From contig NZ_JAJQXW010000001.1 in the NCBI RefSeq assembly GCF_021246445.1, forward strand, positions 1,940,168 through 2,004,167: 64,000 bases of DNA, read 5' to 3'. Source of the DNA: Rhabdothermincola salaria (GTDB taxonomy: Bacteria > Actinomycetota > Acidimicrobiia > Acidimicrobiales > Acidimicrobilacustridaceae). Below the pieces are notes generated by a model, which was not told the DNA's origin, ran no database searches, and was given only the letters and a program-made list of their open reading frames with translations. A program made the position numbers and the translations under genes. Positions 51,281 to 59,997 of the stretch are shown here, piece by piece (position 1 is the stretch's first letter; the number at the start of each line of letters is the position of its first letter).

Positions 51281-52975
51281 TCAGGAACGCCCGGCCTCGA
51301 CGAACGTGGCGAAGAAGCGGGCCTCGGACTCCTCGTCGCCGATGAGCAACAGGTCGCACCCCTCGACCATGACCGTGTCGGGCTGGGCCGGCTCGAAGTG
51401 CCCGGCGGTGACGGCCACGGCCACCACCGTGCAGCCGCTGCGTTCTCGGACGCGTGCCTCGCTGATGGTGCGGGCCATCAATCGACGAGGTACCGGCACC
51501 CGGAACACGTCGAGGCCGTCGGCCAGCTGCAGCGTGTTGTCGGGCGTGAGCACGTTCCAGATGGCGTTGGCGCCGGTGGAGGCATAGGAGAGCACGCTGT
51601 CGGCACCGGCGCGGTGCAGCGTCGACACGTTGCGGTCGAGCCGGGCCCGGCTGATGATCTGCATCTCGGGGCGGAGCTTGCGGCAGTAGATGGTGAGGTA
51701 GACGTTCACGTCGTCGTCGTGGGTCGTGATGATGGCGGCCCGCGACTGGTGGATGCCGGCCTCCTCGAGCACGGTGAGGTCGGCGGCGTCGCCCACCACG
51801 TAGACCGACGGGTCACGGACCCGTTCGGGGAGCTGCTCCACGATCCGGTGGGGGATGCCGGCGGCGGCGAGGGTCGCCCCGGCGGCACGCCCGACCCGAC
51901 CACCCCCGATGATCACGACCGGCGCGTCGAGGATGTCGGACTCCCCGAAGTGCTCGTCCCAGCGGTCGAGCTGGGCTCGGTTGCCGGCCAGCACGATGGC
52001 GTCGTGGACCTCGAACACCGCGTTGGGGCGAGCCACCGCCAGCTCACCGCGGTCCCACACCCCGGCCACGGTGAGGCCGGTGAGCGGGCGGATGTTCGAC
52101 TCGAGGAGCGTGCTGCCGACGAGGGTGCGGGGGGTGGCCGCCTCGGCGATCAACAGGTCGCCGAACTCGCCGATCACGACGCTGCGGCCGCCCGGGGTGA
52201 GCACCCGTCGCGCCAGGGCGGTGCCCAGCATCACCCCGAGCTCCAGGACCTCGGTGCAACCGGCCATCTCGAGGATGTCCACCGAGGCGTGGCGGTTGGC
52301 GGTGGCCACGATCGGCACGTCGTGGGTGATCTCCTGGACGGTGAAGGCCACGTTGGTGTTGGTGGTGTCGCCTTCGGTGGCCACCACGAGGGCGGCCTGG
52401 TCGACGCGGGCGGCCCGGAACGAGGCCGGGTCGTCGAGCGCCCCCACCATCACCCGGAACCCTTCGTCGTAGAGGCGCAGGGCCCGGTCGACGTCGTCGA
52501 TCATCGCCGCGTAGGGGATCCCGGCCTGGTCGAGGCGACGGACGAGGGACTCCTCGATCGGACCGACACCGGTGAGCAACACGTGCCCCGACGTGCTCCG
52601 AGGCAGCTGCCGCGGGGCGCGCGCCCGCTGACGGGCCTCCATCCAGGGCACGAAGATGAACTGGATGAACGAGAAGGGCAGCAGCACCAGGATGAAGACC
52701 GAGCCCGACAGCAGCACGACCACCGAGAAGACACGGCCGACGTCGGACTCGAAGGTGATGTCACCGAAGCCGAGCGTCGACATGGTGACCACCGTCCAGT
52801 AGACGGCGGTGGCCCAGCTGTGGGTCTGGCCCTCGTACTCCATGATCTCGTGGAAGACGGCGCTGAAGAGCACCACGATGATCACGAAGACCACCAAGAG
52901 GACGCCCAGCACCCGCAGGTTGCGCCGCCCGTGGGGGTTGGCCAGGTAGCTGAAGATGGCCCCGAGGGATTTCAC
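51281..52975 (-). CDS. Potassium channel with two RCK (TrkA-N/TrkA-C) modules
   Basis: This 564-residue protein has a first helix at about 21-41, a pore with the selectivity filter TLGFGD (about 66-72), and a second helix at about 80-106. RCK module 1 (about 128-335) has a degenerate GVGPIE nucleotide loop, and RCK module 2 (about 345-560) has an intact GGGRVG loop. TrkA-C-like regions follow each. It resembles GsuK/Kch-type channels gated by nucleotides or cations. I start at the GTG at 52975, 4 bases after the lipoprotein stop. The two genes are probably one operon. Confidence 0.88.
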   Translation of the reverse strand: MKSLGAIFSYLANPHGRRNLRVLGVLLVVFVIIVVLFSAVFHEIMEYEGQTHSWATAVYWTVVTMSTLGFGDITFESDVGRVFSVVVLLSGSVFILVLLPFSFIQFIFVPWMEARQRARAPRQLPRSTSGHVLLTGVGPIEESLVRRLDQAGIPYAAMIDDVDRALRLYDEGFRVMVGALDDPASFRAARVDQAALVVATEGDTTNTNVAFTVQEITHDVPIVATANRHASVDILEMAGCTEVLELGVMLGTALARRVLTPGGRSVVIGEFGDLLIAEAATPRTLVGSTLLESNIRPLTGLTVAGVWDRGELAVARPNAVFEVHDAIVLAGNRAQLDRWDEHFGESDILDAPVVIIGGGRVGRAAGATLAAAGIPHRIVEQLPERVRDPSVYVVGDAADLTVLEEAGIHQSRAAIITTHDDDVNVYLTIYCRKLRPEMQIISRARLDRNVSTLHRAGADSVLSYASTGANAIWNVLTPDNTLQLADGLDVFRVPVPRRLMARTISEARVRERSGCTVVAVAVTAGHFEPAQPDTVMVEGCDLLLIGDEESEARFFATFVEAGRS

Positions 52976-52979
52976 CGGC

Positions 52980-53546
52980 TCATCCCGTCCTCACCTCGAG
53001 TCCATCGCCCCCTTCGGCGCCACCCACTTCGAAGGGCAGGCGCTCGGCGAGGCCGAGCACGATGTGGAGCTCGTCGTCGTCGGGGCGGGGGACGACGAGC
53101 AGCTCCCGGACGTAGTCGAGGGGTCCGGGGACCACCTCGGCCATCCCGCCACCGTCGAGGTCGCTGGTCGCCCCCTTCAGGGTGACCACGAGGGCCTCGT
53201 TGGAGTCCACGTCCACGTCGTCTCCCCGGGCGTCGAGGACGGGGGCGTCGGCATACGCCGCGATCCACTCGCCGGGGCCACCATCTACTCGGAGGGTGAT
53301 GACGTCGACGCAGCCGTCCTTGTCGGTCTCGACCGCGGTGAGGGCCGACCGGTCGACGTCGTCGGATCCGCCTTCCACGGGGTCGGCCGCCCCCGAGAAG
53401 GGGCAGTCGGCCGCCGAGAGAGGGCTCAGCGTGCCGTCCTGGCCGTCGTCCCCGCACCCGGCCACGAGGGCGCCGGCCACGATGAGCGCGGCGAGCATCC
53501 GAGGGGCGCGCCGGCGCAGCGGTGCCGGTTGAGGAGCACGAGGCAT
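52980..53546 (-). CDS. AMIN-like lipoprotein upstream of the K+ channel
   Basis: This 188-residue protein has an N-terminal signal with a lipobox, LVAGC, so it should be lipidated and held at the outer face of the membrane. The mature part has GPGEWIAAYADAPVLDARGDD and HIVLGLAERLPFEV (quoted in parts), which resembles AMIN-like beta domains of actinobacterial lipoproteins. It ends 4 bases before the channel start, so a functional link with the channel is likely but unproven. Confidence 0.7.
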   Translation of the reverse strand: MPRAPQPAPLRRRAPRMLAALIVAGALVAGCGDDGQDGTLSPLSAADCPFSGAADPVEGGSDDVDRSALTAVETDKDGCVDVITLRVDGGPGEWIAAYADAPVLDARGDDVDVDSNEALVVTLKGATSDLDGGGMAEVVPGPLDYVRELLVVPRPDDDELHIVLGLAERLPFEVGGAEGGDGLEVRTG

Positions 53547-53624
53547 GCCCGCCAGTGTCCCACCTGTCGCCGCCTCGGCAGGTCCGACCCGGCGCGCCCG
53601 GCGCGACAGGTGTTGCATGGGGCC

Positions 53625-55193
53625 ATGACCTCCGGCAACGGCACGTCCCCCGACGCCCACCCCTCCGACGAGCGACGCGCCCCGGTCCCCGACCGCGACC
53701 GCCCCGTGCTGGTGGCCGGAGCCACCGGCTACATCGGTCGGCGTCTGGTCGGTGAACTGGTGGCCGAGGGCCGGAAGGTCCGGGCCATGGCCCGCAACCC
53801 GGCCAAGCTCGCCGGCGAGGAATGGGCCGACGTGGTGGAGATCGTGCGCGGTGACGTGCTCGACCCGGCATCGCTGACCGAGGCCTTCGAGGGGGTGGGT
53901 GGTGCCTACTACCTGATCCACTCGATCGGGGGCGAGGACGACTGGGAGGAGCGTGACCGGCGGGCAGCGGCCAACTTCCGCGACGCCGCCGCGAACGCGG
54001 GCGCCAGCCAGATCATCTACCTGGGCGGCCTCGGCGACGACGCCGGGGCGTCGCTGTCACCGCACCTGCGCAGCCGCCACGAGGTGGGACGCATCCTGGC
54101 CGACGGTGCGGTGCCGGCCACCGAGCTGCGCGCCGCGGTGGTCATCGGGTCGGGCAGCGCCTCGTTCGAGATGCTGCGCCACCTCGTCGAGGTCCTCCCC
54201 GCCATGGTCACCCCGAAGTGGGTCGAGACCCGCTGCCAGCCCATCGCCGTGCGCGACGTGCTCGCCTACCTCGTCGGCGTGCTCGACGAGCCCCACGCAC
54301 TCGGCCGGGTCCTCGAGATCGGCGGGCCCGATGTGCTGACCTACCGCCAGATGATGGAGGTCTTCGCCGAGGTCGAGGGCCTGCGCCGCCGGCTCATCGT
54401 CACCGTGCCCGTGCTGTCGCCGTCGCTGTCGTCGCGCTGGGTCGGCCTGGTCACGCCACTCCCGTCGGACCTGGCCCGGCCGCTCATCGACAGCCTCGTC
54501 AACGAGGTCGTGGTGCACCAACCCGACATCCTCGACATCGTCCCCCGGGACCTGCTCACCTACCGCGAGTCGCTCGAGGTGGCCCTGCGACGGGTCGAGG
54601 ACCTCCAGGTCGCCACGACCTGGGCCGACGCCGAGCTGCGCGGCCGCAACCCGGCGGACCCGCTGCCCGCCGACCCGGACTGGGCGGGCGGAACCCTCCT
54701 CGGCGACGTCCAGGAGGGCACGTCGACCGCCGCTCCCCACCTGCTGTTCGCCACCATCTGCGGCATCGGAGGCACCCGGGGCTGGATGACGGGAGATGTC
54801 TGGTGGCGGATCCGCGGCACCCTCGACCGCCTCGTGGGCGGCATCGGCATGCGGCGCGGTCGCCGTCACCCCGACGACCTGCGCACCGGCGACGCGCTCG
54901 ACTTCTGGCGGGTCGAGGCCTACGAGCAGGACCACCTCCTGCGGCTCCGGGCCGAGATGCGCCTCCCGGGCCAGGCGTGGCTGGAGTGGACCGTGTCCCC
55001 CGCGGGAGAGGGCAGCGCGGTCACCCAACGAGCGCTCTTCCACCCTCGTGGGCTGGCCGGGCGCGTCTACTGGTTGGCCGTGTCACCCTTCCACCGGGTG
55101 ATCTTCGCCCCGATGCTGGCCCGGCTGGTGGAGATCGCCGAGAGCGGCGGGCACCTCCCGACCACGGGAGATCCGGACCGCGACGCCGTCTGA
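53625..55193 (+). CDS. NAD(P)-binding protein fused to a DUF2867 domain
   Basis: This 522-residue protein starts with an acidic tail followed by an extended-SDR Rossmann fold (VAGATGYIGRRLV, about 29-45; HSIGGEDDW; GGLGDD). It has a C-terminal DUF2867-type domain at about 335-510 (GDALDFWRVEAYEQDHLLRL; WLAVSPFHRVIF). This fusion is common in actinobacteria, where it is annotated as an NmrA-like or epimerase-like reductase of unknown substrate. It faces the CtaG-like gene convergently with only 13 bases between stops. Confidence 0.85.
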   Translation: MTSGNGTSPDAHPSDERRAPVPDRDRPVLVAGATGYIGRRLVGELVAEGRKVRAMARNPAKLAGEEWADVVEIVRGDVLDPASLTEAFEGVGGAYYLIHSIGGEDDWEERDRRAAANFRDAAANAGASQIIYLGGLGDDAGASLSPHLRSRHEVGRILADGAVPATELRAAVVIGSGSASFEMLRHLVEVLPAMVTPKWVETRCQPIAVRDVLAYLVGVLDEPHALGRVLEIGGPDVLTYRQMMEVFAEVEGLRRRLIVTVPVLSPSLSSRWVGLVTPLPSDLARPLIDSLVNEVVVHQPDILDIVPRDLLTYRESLEVALRRVEDLQVATTWADAELRGRNPADPLPADPDWAGGTLLGDVQEGTSTAAPHLLFATICGIGGTRGWMTGDVWWRIRGTLDRLVGGIGMRRGRRHPDDLRTGDALDFWRVEAYEQDHLLRLRAEMRLPGQAWLEWTVSPAGEGSAVTQRALFHPRGLAGRVYWLAVSPFHRVIFAPMLARLVEIAESGGHLPTTGDPDRDAV

Positions 55194-55206
55194 GCCGGGT
55201 CGGAGA

Positions 55207-56091
55207 TCAGCTCACCGACGTCGACGGGGTGGCGTCGGCCACGGGCGCGTCGTCGTCGGTGCCCGGGTCGACGTCGGCCTCGAACGCAGGGATGCCGGCG
55301 TTCTCGAGGGCTTGGCGCTGGTACATCCAGTGCAGGAAGCGCACGGCGATCTGGGACCAGATCACCAGACCCCCGACGACCTGCATGACGGCGGCACCGA
55401 GGTGCTGGTCGTCGAGCGGGCCGAATCCCTCGAAGACGCGGGGCGCCAGCTCGAAGGTGGAGAACAGCGGGTAGTCGCCCCAGGTCATCCACCAGGCGGT
55501 GGGCAGCGGGGCGATGGACTGCACGATCAGGTACACCATCGCCAACGGACCCACCAGGCGGGGGGTGAGCGGCGCGGGCGGCTGCACGGGGAACCACAGC
55601 AGGAAACCGGCCACGATCCAGAACAGGTCGAGGGCGAACGACCCCAGCGGGCTGCCGATCATGCGATCCGACACCATCGGCGTGTTGATGGTGAGCAGGA
55701 TCACGTTGGCGCCGATGATGCAGAACAGTGGGGTGCTGACCACGCGCACGAAGGCACGGCGGCGCGCCCCCGCCTGCAGCCAACGGCCGACCACAGGGGG
55801 GCAGCCGTAGAGCAAGAGGGGCAGCACGATGAGCACCACGAGGACCTGGCGGGCCATCTGGACCGAGAGCAGGTAGCCGGCCCCCATCGCCGCCATGGGC
55901 CAGTCGGTGGCCACCAGCAGCAGGGCCACGCCGGCGAAGGCCGCCACCTTGCGCCGCAGCGGGAAGTCGCGATCGCGTCGGAACCCGGCGATCAGCAGCC
56001 CGACGAGCATGATCGTCAGCAACCAGGCACCCAGGTACGGGCTCCACTCCCAGTTCCACACCTTGCCCTCGGCCGAGCACCACCAACTCAC
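55207..56091 (-). CDS. CtaG-family cytochrome c oxidase assembly membrane protein
   Basis: This 294-residue protein has seven to eight predicted helices. WNWEWSPYLGAWLL opens helix 1, and TPMVSDRMIGSPLGSFALD and DQHLGAAVMQVVGGLVIW are the family signatures (quoted in parts). CtaG-type proteins help load copper into caa3/aa3 oxidases. I start at the GTG at 56091, which overlaps the SCO stop (GTGA) and has GGGAG 8 bases upstream. An ATG at 56106 is the alternative. It is the third gene of a copper-delivery operon. Confidence 0.87.
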   Translation of the reverse strand: MSWWCSAEGKVWNWEWSPYLGAWLLTIMLVGLLIAGFRRDRDFPLRRKVAAFAGVALLLVATDWPMAAMGAGYLLSVQMARQVLVVLIVLPLLLYGCPPVVGRWLQAGARRRAFVRVVSTPLFCIIGANVILLTINTPMVSDRMIGSPLGSFALDLFWIVAGFLLWFPVQPPAPLTPRLVGPLAMVYLIVQSIAPLPTAWWMTWGDYPLFSTFELAPRVFEGFGPLDDQHLGAAVMQVVGGLVIWSQIAVRFLHWMYQRQALENAGIPAFEADVDPGTDDDAPVADATPSTSVS

Positions 56092-56732
56092 GTGATCGAC
56101 TCCCATTCGATGGTCTCGAGCTGGGGCAGGTCCTCGACCCACACCTGCTCGGTCGCCCCGAAGGGGTAGACGATGTGCGCCTTGTCGTCGGGGGTGAACA
56201 CCACCACCTGGCTGGGGTGCCCGACGGTGTAGTTGCCGCTGGTGTCGTCGGGGATCACGGCGCCCGGGAGCTGGAGCTGGGCCATGGCCCGATCGATCTC
56301 CTCGGGGGTGGCGGTGAGGCCCACGAAGCGGTCGTCGAAGCGGTCGAGGTAGGTGCGCAGCTGCTCGGGGGTGTCACGCGCGGTGTCGACGCCGACGAAG
56401 ACCATGTTGGGCACACCGCCCTCGAGCTGCGCCCTCTCGAACGCCGAGGAGATCCGATCGAGGTGGATGGGGCACACGTCGGGGCAGCTGGTGTAGCCGA
56501 AGAACACGAGGGTGAGCTCGCTGGCGGTCTCGGTGCGCAGGTCGTAGGGCTGGCCCTCGGTGTCGGTGAACACCACGTCGGGCTTGTCGAGGGCGTCGCC
56601 GAGCATCGAGCCCTGCAGGCCGTAGCGCTCCGCGCCGGCCCGGTCGAACTGGTCGGGGGGCGAGGTGCACGAGGCCAGCAGCACCAGCCCGACCATCGCC
56701 CCCAGGACGGCCGCGACGCGCCGCGAGATCAC
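56088..56732 (-). CDS. SCO1/SenC/PrrC-family copper chaperone lipoprotein
   Basis: This 214-residue protein has a lipobox, LLASC, and then a thioredoxin-like fold with the copper motif TSCPDVCP and the third ligand His in VGHPSQVVV. It delivers copper to subunit II (CuA) of cytochrome oxidase. It overlaps both neighbours by 4 bases. Its GTG start overlaps the PCuAC stop and its stop overlaps the CtaG-like start. Confidence 0.92.
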   Translation of the reverse strand: MISRRVAAVLGAMVGLVLLASCTSPPDQFDRAGAERYGLQGSMLGDALDKPDVVFTDTEGQPYDLRTETASELTLVFFGYTSCPDVCPIHLDRISSAFERAQLEGGVPNMVFVGVDTARDTPEQLRTYLDRFDDRFVGLTATPEEIDRAMAQLQLPGAVIPDDTSGNYTVGHPSQVVVFTPDDKAHIVYPFGATEQVWVEDLPQLETIEWESIT

Positions 56733-57256
56733 CTGCTCACCTCCCCGGGGTCGACGACCTCGACGTCGATGCCGATCTCGCCGGCGTCGGCGAAGTCGAG
56801 CACCAGCTCCACCACGTCACCGACCTCCAAGCCGTCGGGCACCGCCACCATGAGGTGGAGTCCGCCCGGTGCCAGGGCCAGCTCGCCGCCGGCGGGGACC
56901 TCGAGGTCTCCCGCCTCGTCCATGGTGACCTGGCCGTCCTCTGCGATCTCCGTGCGGTGCACCATCGCCCTGTCGCCGTCGTCGGTGCGGGCCCCGAGCA
57001 GCGTGTCGACCTCGGTGCCGGTGTTCTCGATGGTCATGTACGCCGCGCCCATGGGCCCGGCCGGCACCGGCATCACGGGGTCGACCACGCTGACCCCTGC
57101 CTCGGCGGCCGACGGGGCGCCGTCGGTGGCGTCGTCGTCACCGCAGGCCCCGACGGCCACGGCGACGAGGAGCAGGAGGGCCAGCGGCGCGCCCACGCCA
57201 CGGCGTCGACGTGCCGGGCGGGGATCGCTGGACCCGAGCGGGGGGCGGATCACCAC
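56729..57256 (-). CDS. PCu(A)C-type periplasmic copper chaperone lipoprotein
   Basis: This 175-residue protein has a lipobox, AVGAC, and a beta-barrel copper chaperone domain. The ligands are Met/His in RAMVHRTE and the pair His-Leu-Met in GGLHLMV, which fits the H-x(n)-M...H-x-M Cu(I) motif. It hands copper to SCO and then to CuA. It is first of three overlapping genes, so the chaperones are made together. Confidence 0.88.
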   Translation of the reverse strand: MVIRPPLGSSDPRPARRRRGVGAPLALLLLVAVAVGACGDDDATDGAPSAAEAGVSVVDPVMPVPAGPMGAAYMTIENTGTEVDTLLGARTDDGDRAMVHRTEIAEDGQVTMDEAGDLEVPAGGELALAPGGLHLMVAVPDGLEVGDVVELVLDFADAGEIGIDVEVVDPGEVSR

Positions 57257-57356
57257 GCCTCAATCCAACCAGCCCGGAGCCCCCGGCACACATCGGGGAG
57301 ACCCCCGGTTGACGTGACGTCGGTCTCCCCACAGGCGGCCGGCGGACTCGGCACCG

Positions 57357-58418
57357 TCAGTCCCGCTGCTGTTCGAGGGCGAGCACGTCGCCGACCACAC
57401 CCACCCGCACCGTGGCCCCCACCGGGGGCAGGCCGGCCGACGGCCACCGGGCCATGAGCTCCACCCCGTCGACGACGAGGTCGACCGCGGCCTCGTGGCC
57501 GCGGAAGCGCACGGCCCGCACCTCGGCGAGCACGCCCGCGCCACCCGGTGCCACGTCCTCGGGCCCGAGGAGGCGGAGCTGTTCGGGGCGCAGGAAGATG
57601 GTCGTCGACCCGGCCGGCGCGGGCCGCCGCAGCCGCAGGGGGCCGAGGGCACCGGTGACGGTGGGACCGTCGACGATGCCGGGGATGGCGATGGCGTCGC
57701 CGAGGAAGGCGCCGACCCAGGTGTCGTGGGGTTCGCGGTACAGCTCGGCCGGCGGACCCACCTGGATGATGCGCCCGGCGCGCATGACGGCCACGGCGTC
57801 GGCCATCTCGAGGGCCTCGGCCTGGTCGTGGGTCACCATGACCGCGGTGGTGCCCGCCTCGCGGAGCAGACGGGTGACCTCGGCGCGGACCTCGGCGCGG
57901 AGCCCGGCGTCGAGGGCGCTGAAGGGCTCGTCGAGCAGCACCATCGAGGGCCGGGGGGCCAGGGCCCGGGCCAGCGCCACCCGCTGTTGCTGCCCCCCGG
58001 AGATCTCGTGGGGACGGCGCCCACCGAGGCCCTCGAGGCCGACCATGGCCAACAGCTCCTCGATGCGCGCCGTTCGGGTCGCCTTGTCGAGCTGGCGCAA
58101 CCCGAAGGCCACGTTGCCGGCCACGTCGAGGTGAGGGAAGAGGGCGCCTTCCTGGGGGACCAGGCCGATGCCGCGCTTCTCGGGGGGGAGGTGGGTGCCA
58201 TCGGCGTCGAGCTCCACCCCGTCGAGCTCCACCCGGCCGGCGCCGGGGCGTTGCAGGCCGGCGATCACCCGCAACAGGGTGGTCTTGCCGCAGCCCGACG
58301 GGCCCAGCACCGCCACGATGCTCCCGTCGGCGACCTCGAGGTCGACCGAACGCAGCGCCGCCACCGGCGGCCGGCCGGCGAAGGTGACCGACAGCCCCTT
58401 GACGACGAGGTGGCTCAT
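57357..58418 (-). CDS. ABC transporter ATPase (ferric iron type, FbpC-like)
   Basis: This 353-residue ATPase has Walker A GPSGCGKTT, Q-loop VPQEGALFPH, signature ISGGQQQR, Walker B MVLLDEPFSALDA and the switch VTHDQAEAL. A TOBE-like C-terminal domain (about 245-350) follows, as in FbpC. The ATG overlaps the permease stop (ATGA). It energises iron import with the two genes upstream. Confidence 0.92.
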   Translation of the reverse strand: MSHLVVKGLSVTFAGRPPVAALRSVDLEVADGSIVAVLGPSGCGKTTLLRVIAGLQRPGAGRVELDGVELDADGTHLPPEKRGIGLVPQEGALFPHLDVAGNVAFGLRQLDKATRTARIEELLAMVGLEGLGGRRPHEISGGQQQRVALARALAPRPSMVLLDEPFSALDAGLRAEVRAEVTRLLREAGTTAVMVTHDQAEALEMADAVAVMRAGRIIQVGPPAELYREPHDTWVGAFLGDAIAIPGIVDGPTVTGALGPLRLRRPAPAGSTTIFLRPEQLRLLGPEDVAPGGAGVLAEVRAVRFRGHEAAVDLVVDGVELMARWPSAGLPPVGATVRVGVVGDVLALEQQRD

Positions 58419-59947
58419 TCCCGTGACCTGCGATCGCCCACCGCGCTCAGCACGGCGGTGGGCAGCGCCGCCAGCACCACGATGAGCACGGCGTAGGGGG
58501 CGGCGGCGGCGTAGGAGACGCTGCTGGTGGCGTCCCAGAGCCGGGTGGCGAGGGTGTCGAACCCGGTCGGGCGCAGGAAGAGGGTGGCGGGCAGCTCTTT
58601 CATGACGGTGAGGAAGACGAGGGTAGCGGCGGCCGCGATGCCCGGGGCCGCCAGCCGCAGCACCACTCGGCGCCACACCCCCCACACCGAGGAACCGAGC
58701 GAACGGGCCACGTCCTCGAGGCCGGGCGGGATCTGGGCCACGGCGGCCTGGATCGACCCGAGGGCGAGGGACATGAACAGCACGGCGTAGGCGACGATCA
58801 GGACCGGCAGCTCCTGGTAGAGCGAGGGCACGACCCGGATGGCGAGGAACACCATGGCCAGGCCGACCACGACGCCGGGGAGGGCGTGGGCGGTGTAGGC
58901 CGCGCTCGATGCCACCTTCGACAGCCGGCCCTGGTGGCGGACGGCCAGCAGCGCCACCGGCAGGGCCAGCACCACGACCAGCAGCGCACCCAGCGCGCCG
59001 ACCAGCAGGGTGTTGCCGGCGGCGTCGACGACCTGGGAGGTGTCGGCCCGGGAGGTGCCCCGCGACCACCAGCGGACCATGCCCCACAGGGGCACACCGA
59101 GGCTGAAGCCGACCAGGGCGACCGGCACGGCCAGCGCCGGCCAGCGCCACGCGCCCAGCCGCAGGACGGGCTGGGGTCGCACGGCTCCGGCCCCGATGCG
59201 GGCCGCTCCGTGACGGTGCCGGTAGCGCGACTCGATCAGCACGATGGTGATGGTGAGCACCGCCAGCAAGACCCCCAGCACGGCGGCGGGGGTGCGATCG
59301 AACGACGCCCGGTACGACTGGTAGATGGTGTAGGTGAGGACCTCGTGACGCATGGTGGCGACAGCGCCGAAGTCGCTCATCACGTAGAGGCCGACGAGGA
59401 GGCCGCCGCCCACCGCGGCCGTGCGGATCTGGGGCAACGTGGTGCGCCAGAAGACCGTCAGGCGCCGGCTGCCGAGCGTGCGGGCCACGTCCTCGAGGGC
59501 AGGGTCGCAGCGGCGCAGAGCGGCCATGACCGGCAGGTACACGTAGGGGTAGGAGATGGTGGTGAGCACCAGCACCGACCCGCTCATCCCGGCCAGATCG
59601 GGGCGGAAGCCCAGCCAGCTCCACGCCGCGACGTAGGAGGGCAGGGCCAGGGGCAGGCCCACGAGCACCTGCACGACCCGGCGACCCGGGATGTCGGTGC
59701 GGGTGACGAGCCAGGCCATGCCCACCCCGATGACCAGGCAGAGGGTGGTGACCACGGCGGCCAGCCACAACGACCGGAGGGTGAGCTCCAGGGTCCGCGA
59801 CCGCCACAGGGTGTCGAGGAACGCCCCCCACCCCTGGTCGGTGGCCCGGATGACCAGGTAGACGATCGGGCTGACGGCAACCACCGTGGCCACCAGGGCG
59901 CCCACCATGAGGGGCACAGGAGCGCGACGGCGAGAGGGGGCCGACAC
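58415..59947 (-). CDS. Iron ABC transporter permease (FbpB-like, fused double domain)
   Basis: This 510-residue permease has about twelve helices in two homologous halves. Each half has an EAA loop, EDVARTLGSRRLTVFW and EDVARSLGSSVWGVWRR, which contacts the ATPase. The fused layout is typical of Fe(III) permeases. The GTG start at 59947 lies inside the 3' arm of the hairpin at 59936-59966. This may lower translation relative to the binding protein. Confidence 0.9.
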   Translation of the reverse strand: MSAPSRRRAPVPLMVGALVATVVAVSPIVYLVIRATDQGWGAFLDTLWRSRTLELTLRSLWLAAVVTTLCLVIGVGMAWLVTRTDIPGRRVVQVLVGLPLALPSYVAAWSWLGFRPDLAGMSGSVLVLTTISYPYVYLPVMAALRRCDPALEDVARTLGSRRLTVFWRTTLPQIRTAAVGGGLLVGLYVMSDFGAVATMRHEVLTYTIYQSYRASFDRTPAAVLGVLLAVLTITIVLIESRYRHRHGAARIGAGAVRPQPVLRLGAWRWPALAVPVALVGFSLGVPLWGMVRWWSRGTSRADTSQVVDAAGNTLLVGALGALLVVVLALPVALLAVRHQGRLSKVASSAAYTAHALPGVVVGLAMVFLAIRVVPSLYQELPVLIVAYAVLFMSLALGSIQAAVAQIPPGLEDVARSLGSSVWGVWRRVVLRLAAPGIAAAATLVFLTVMKELPATLFLRPTGFDTLATRLWDATSSVSYAAAAPYAVLIVVLAALPTAVLSAVGDRRSRE

Positions 59948-59966
59948 CTCGTCGGTGCCGGCCCCC
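59936..59966 (-). promoter_or_regulatory. Intercistronic hairpin containing the permease start codon
   Basis: In the transcript, GGGGGCCGGCACC, the loop GACGA and GGUGUCGGCCCCC form a 13-bp stem with one G-U pair. The GUG start of the permease gene is in the 3' arm. Such hairpins after a binding-protein gene often reduce downstream expression or protect the upstream message. Confidence 0.6.
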
Positions 59967-59997
59967 TCCCGTGAGAGCGTCGTCGGCTCCGCGGCGA

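Noticed and set aside
58419-59831. 470-residue N-terminal extension of the iron ABC ATPase
   Set aside because: It lies over the permease gene in another frame. The ATPase starts at 58418 with an ATGA overlap.
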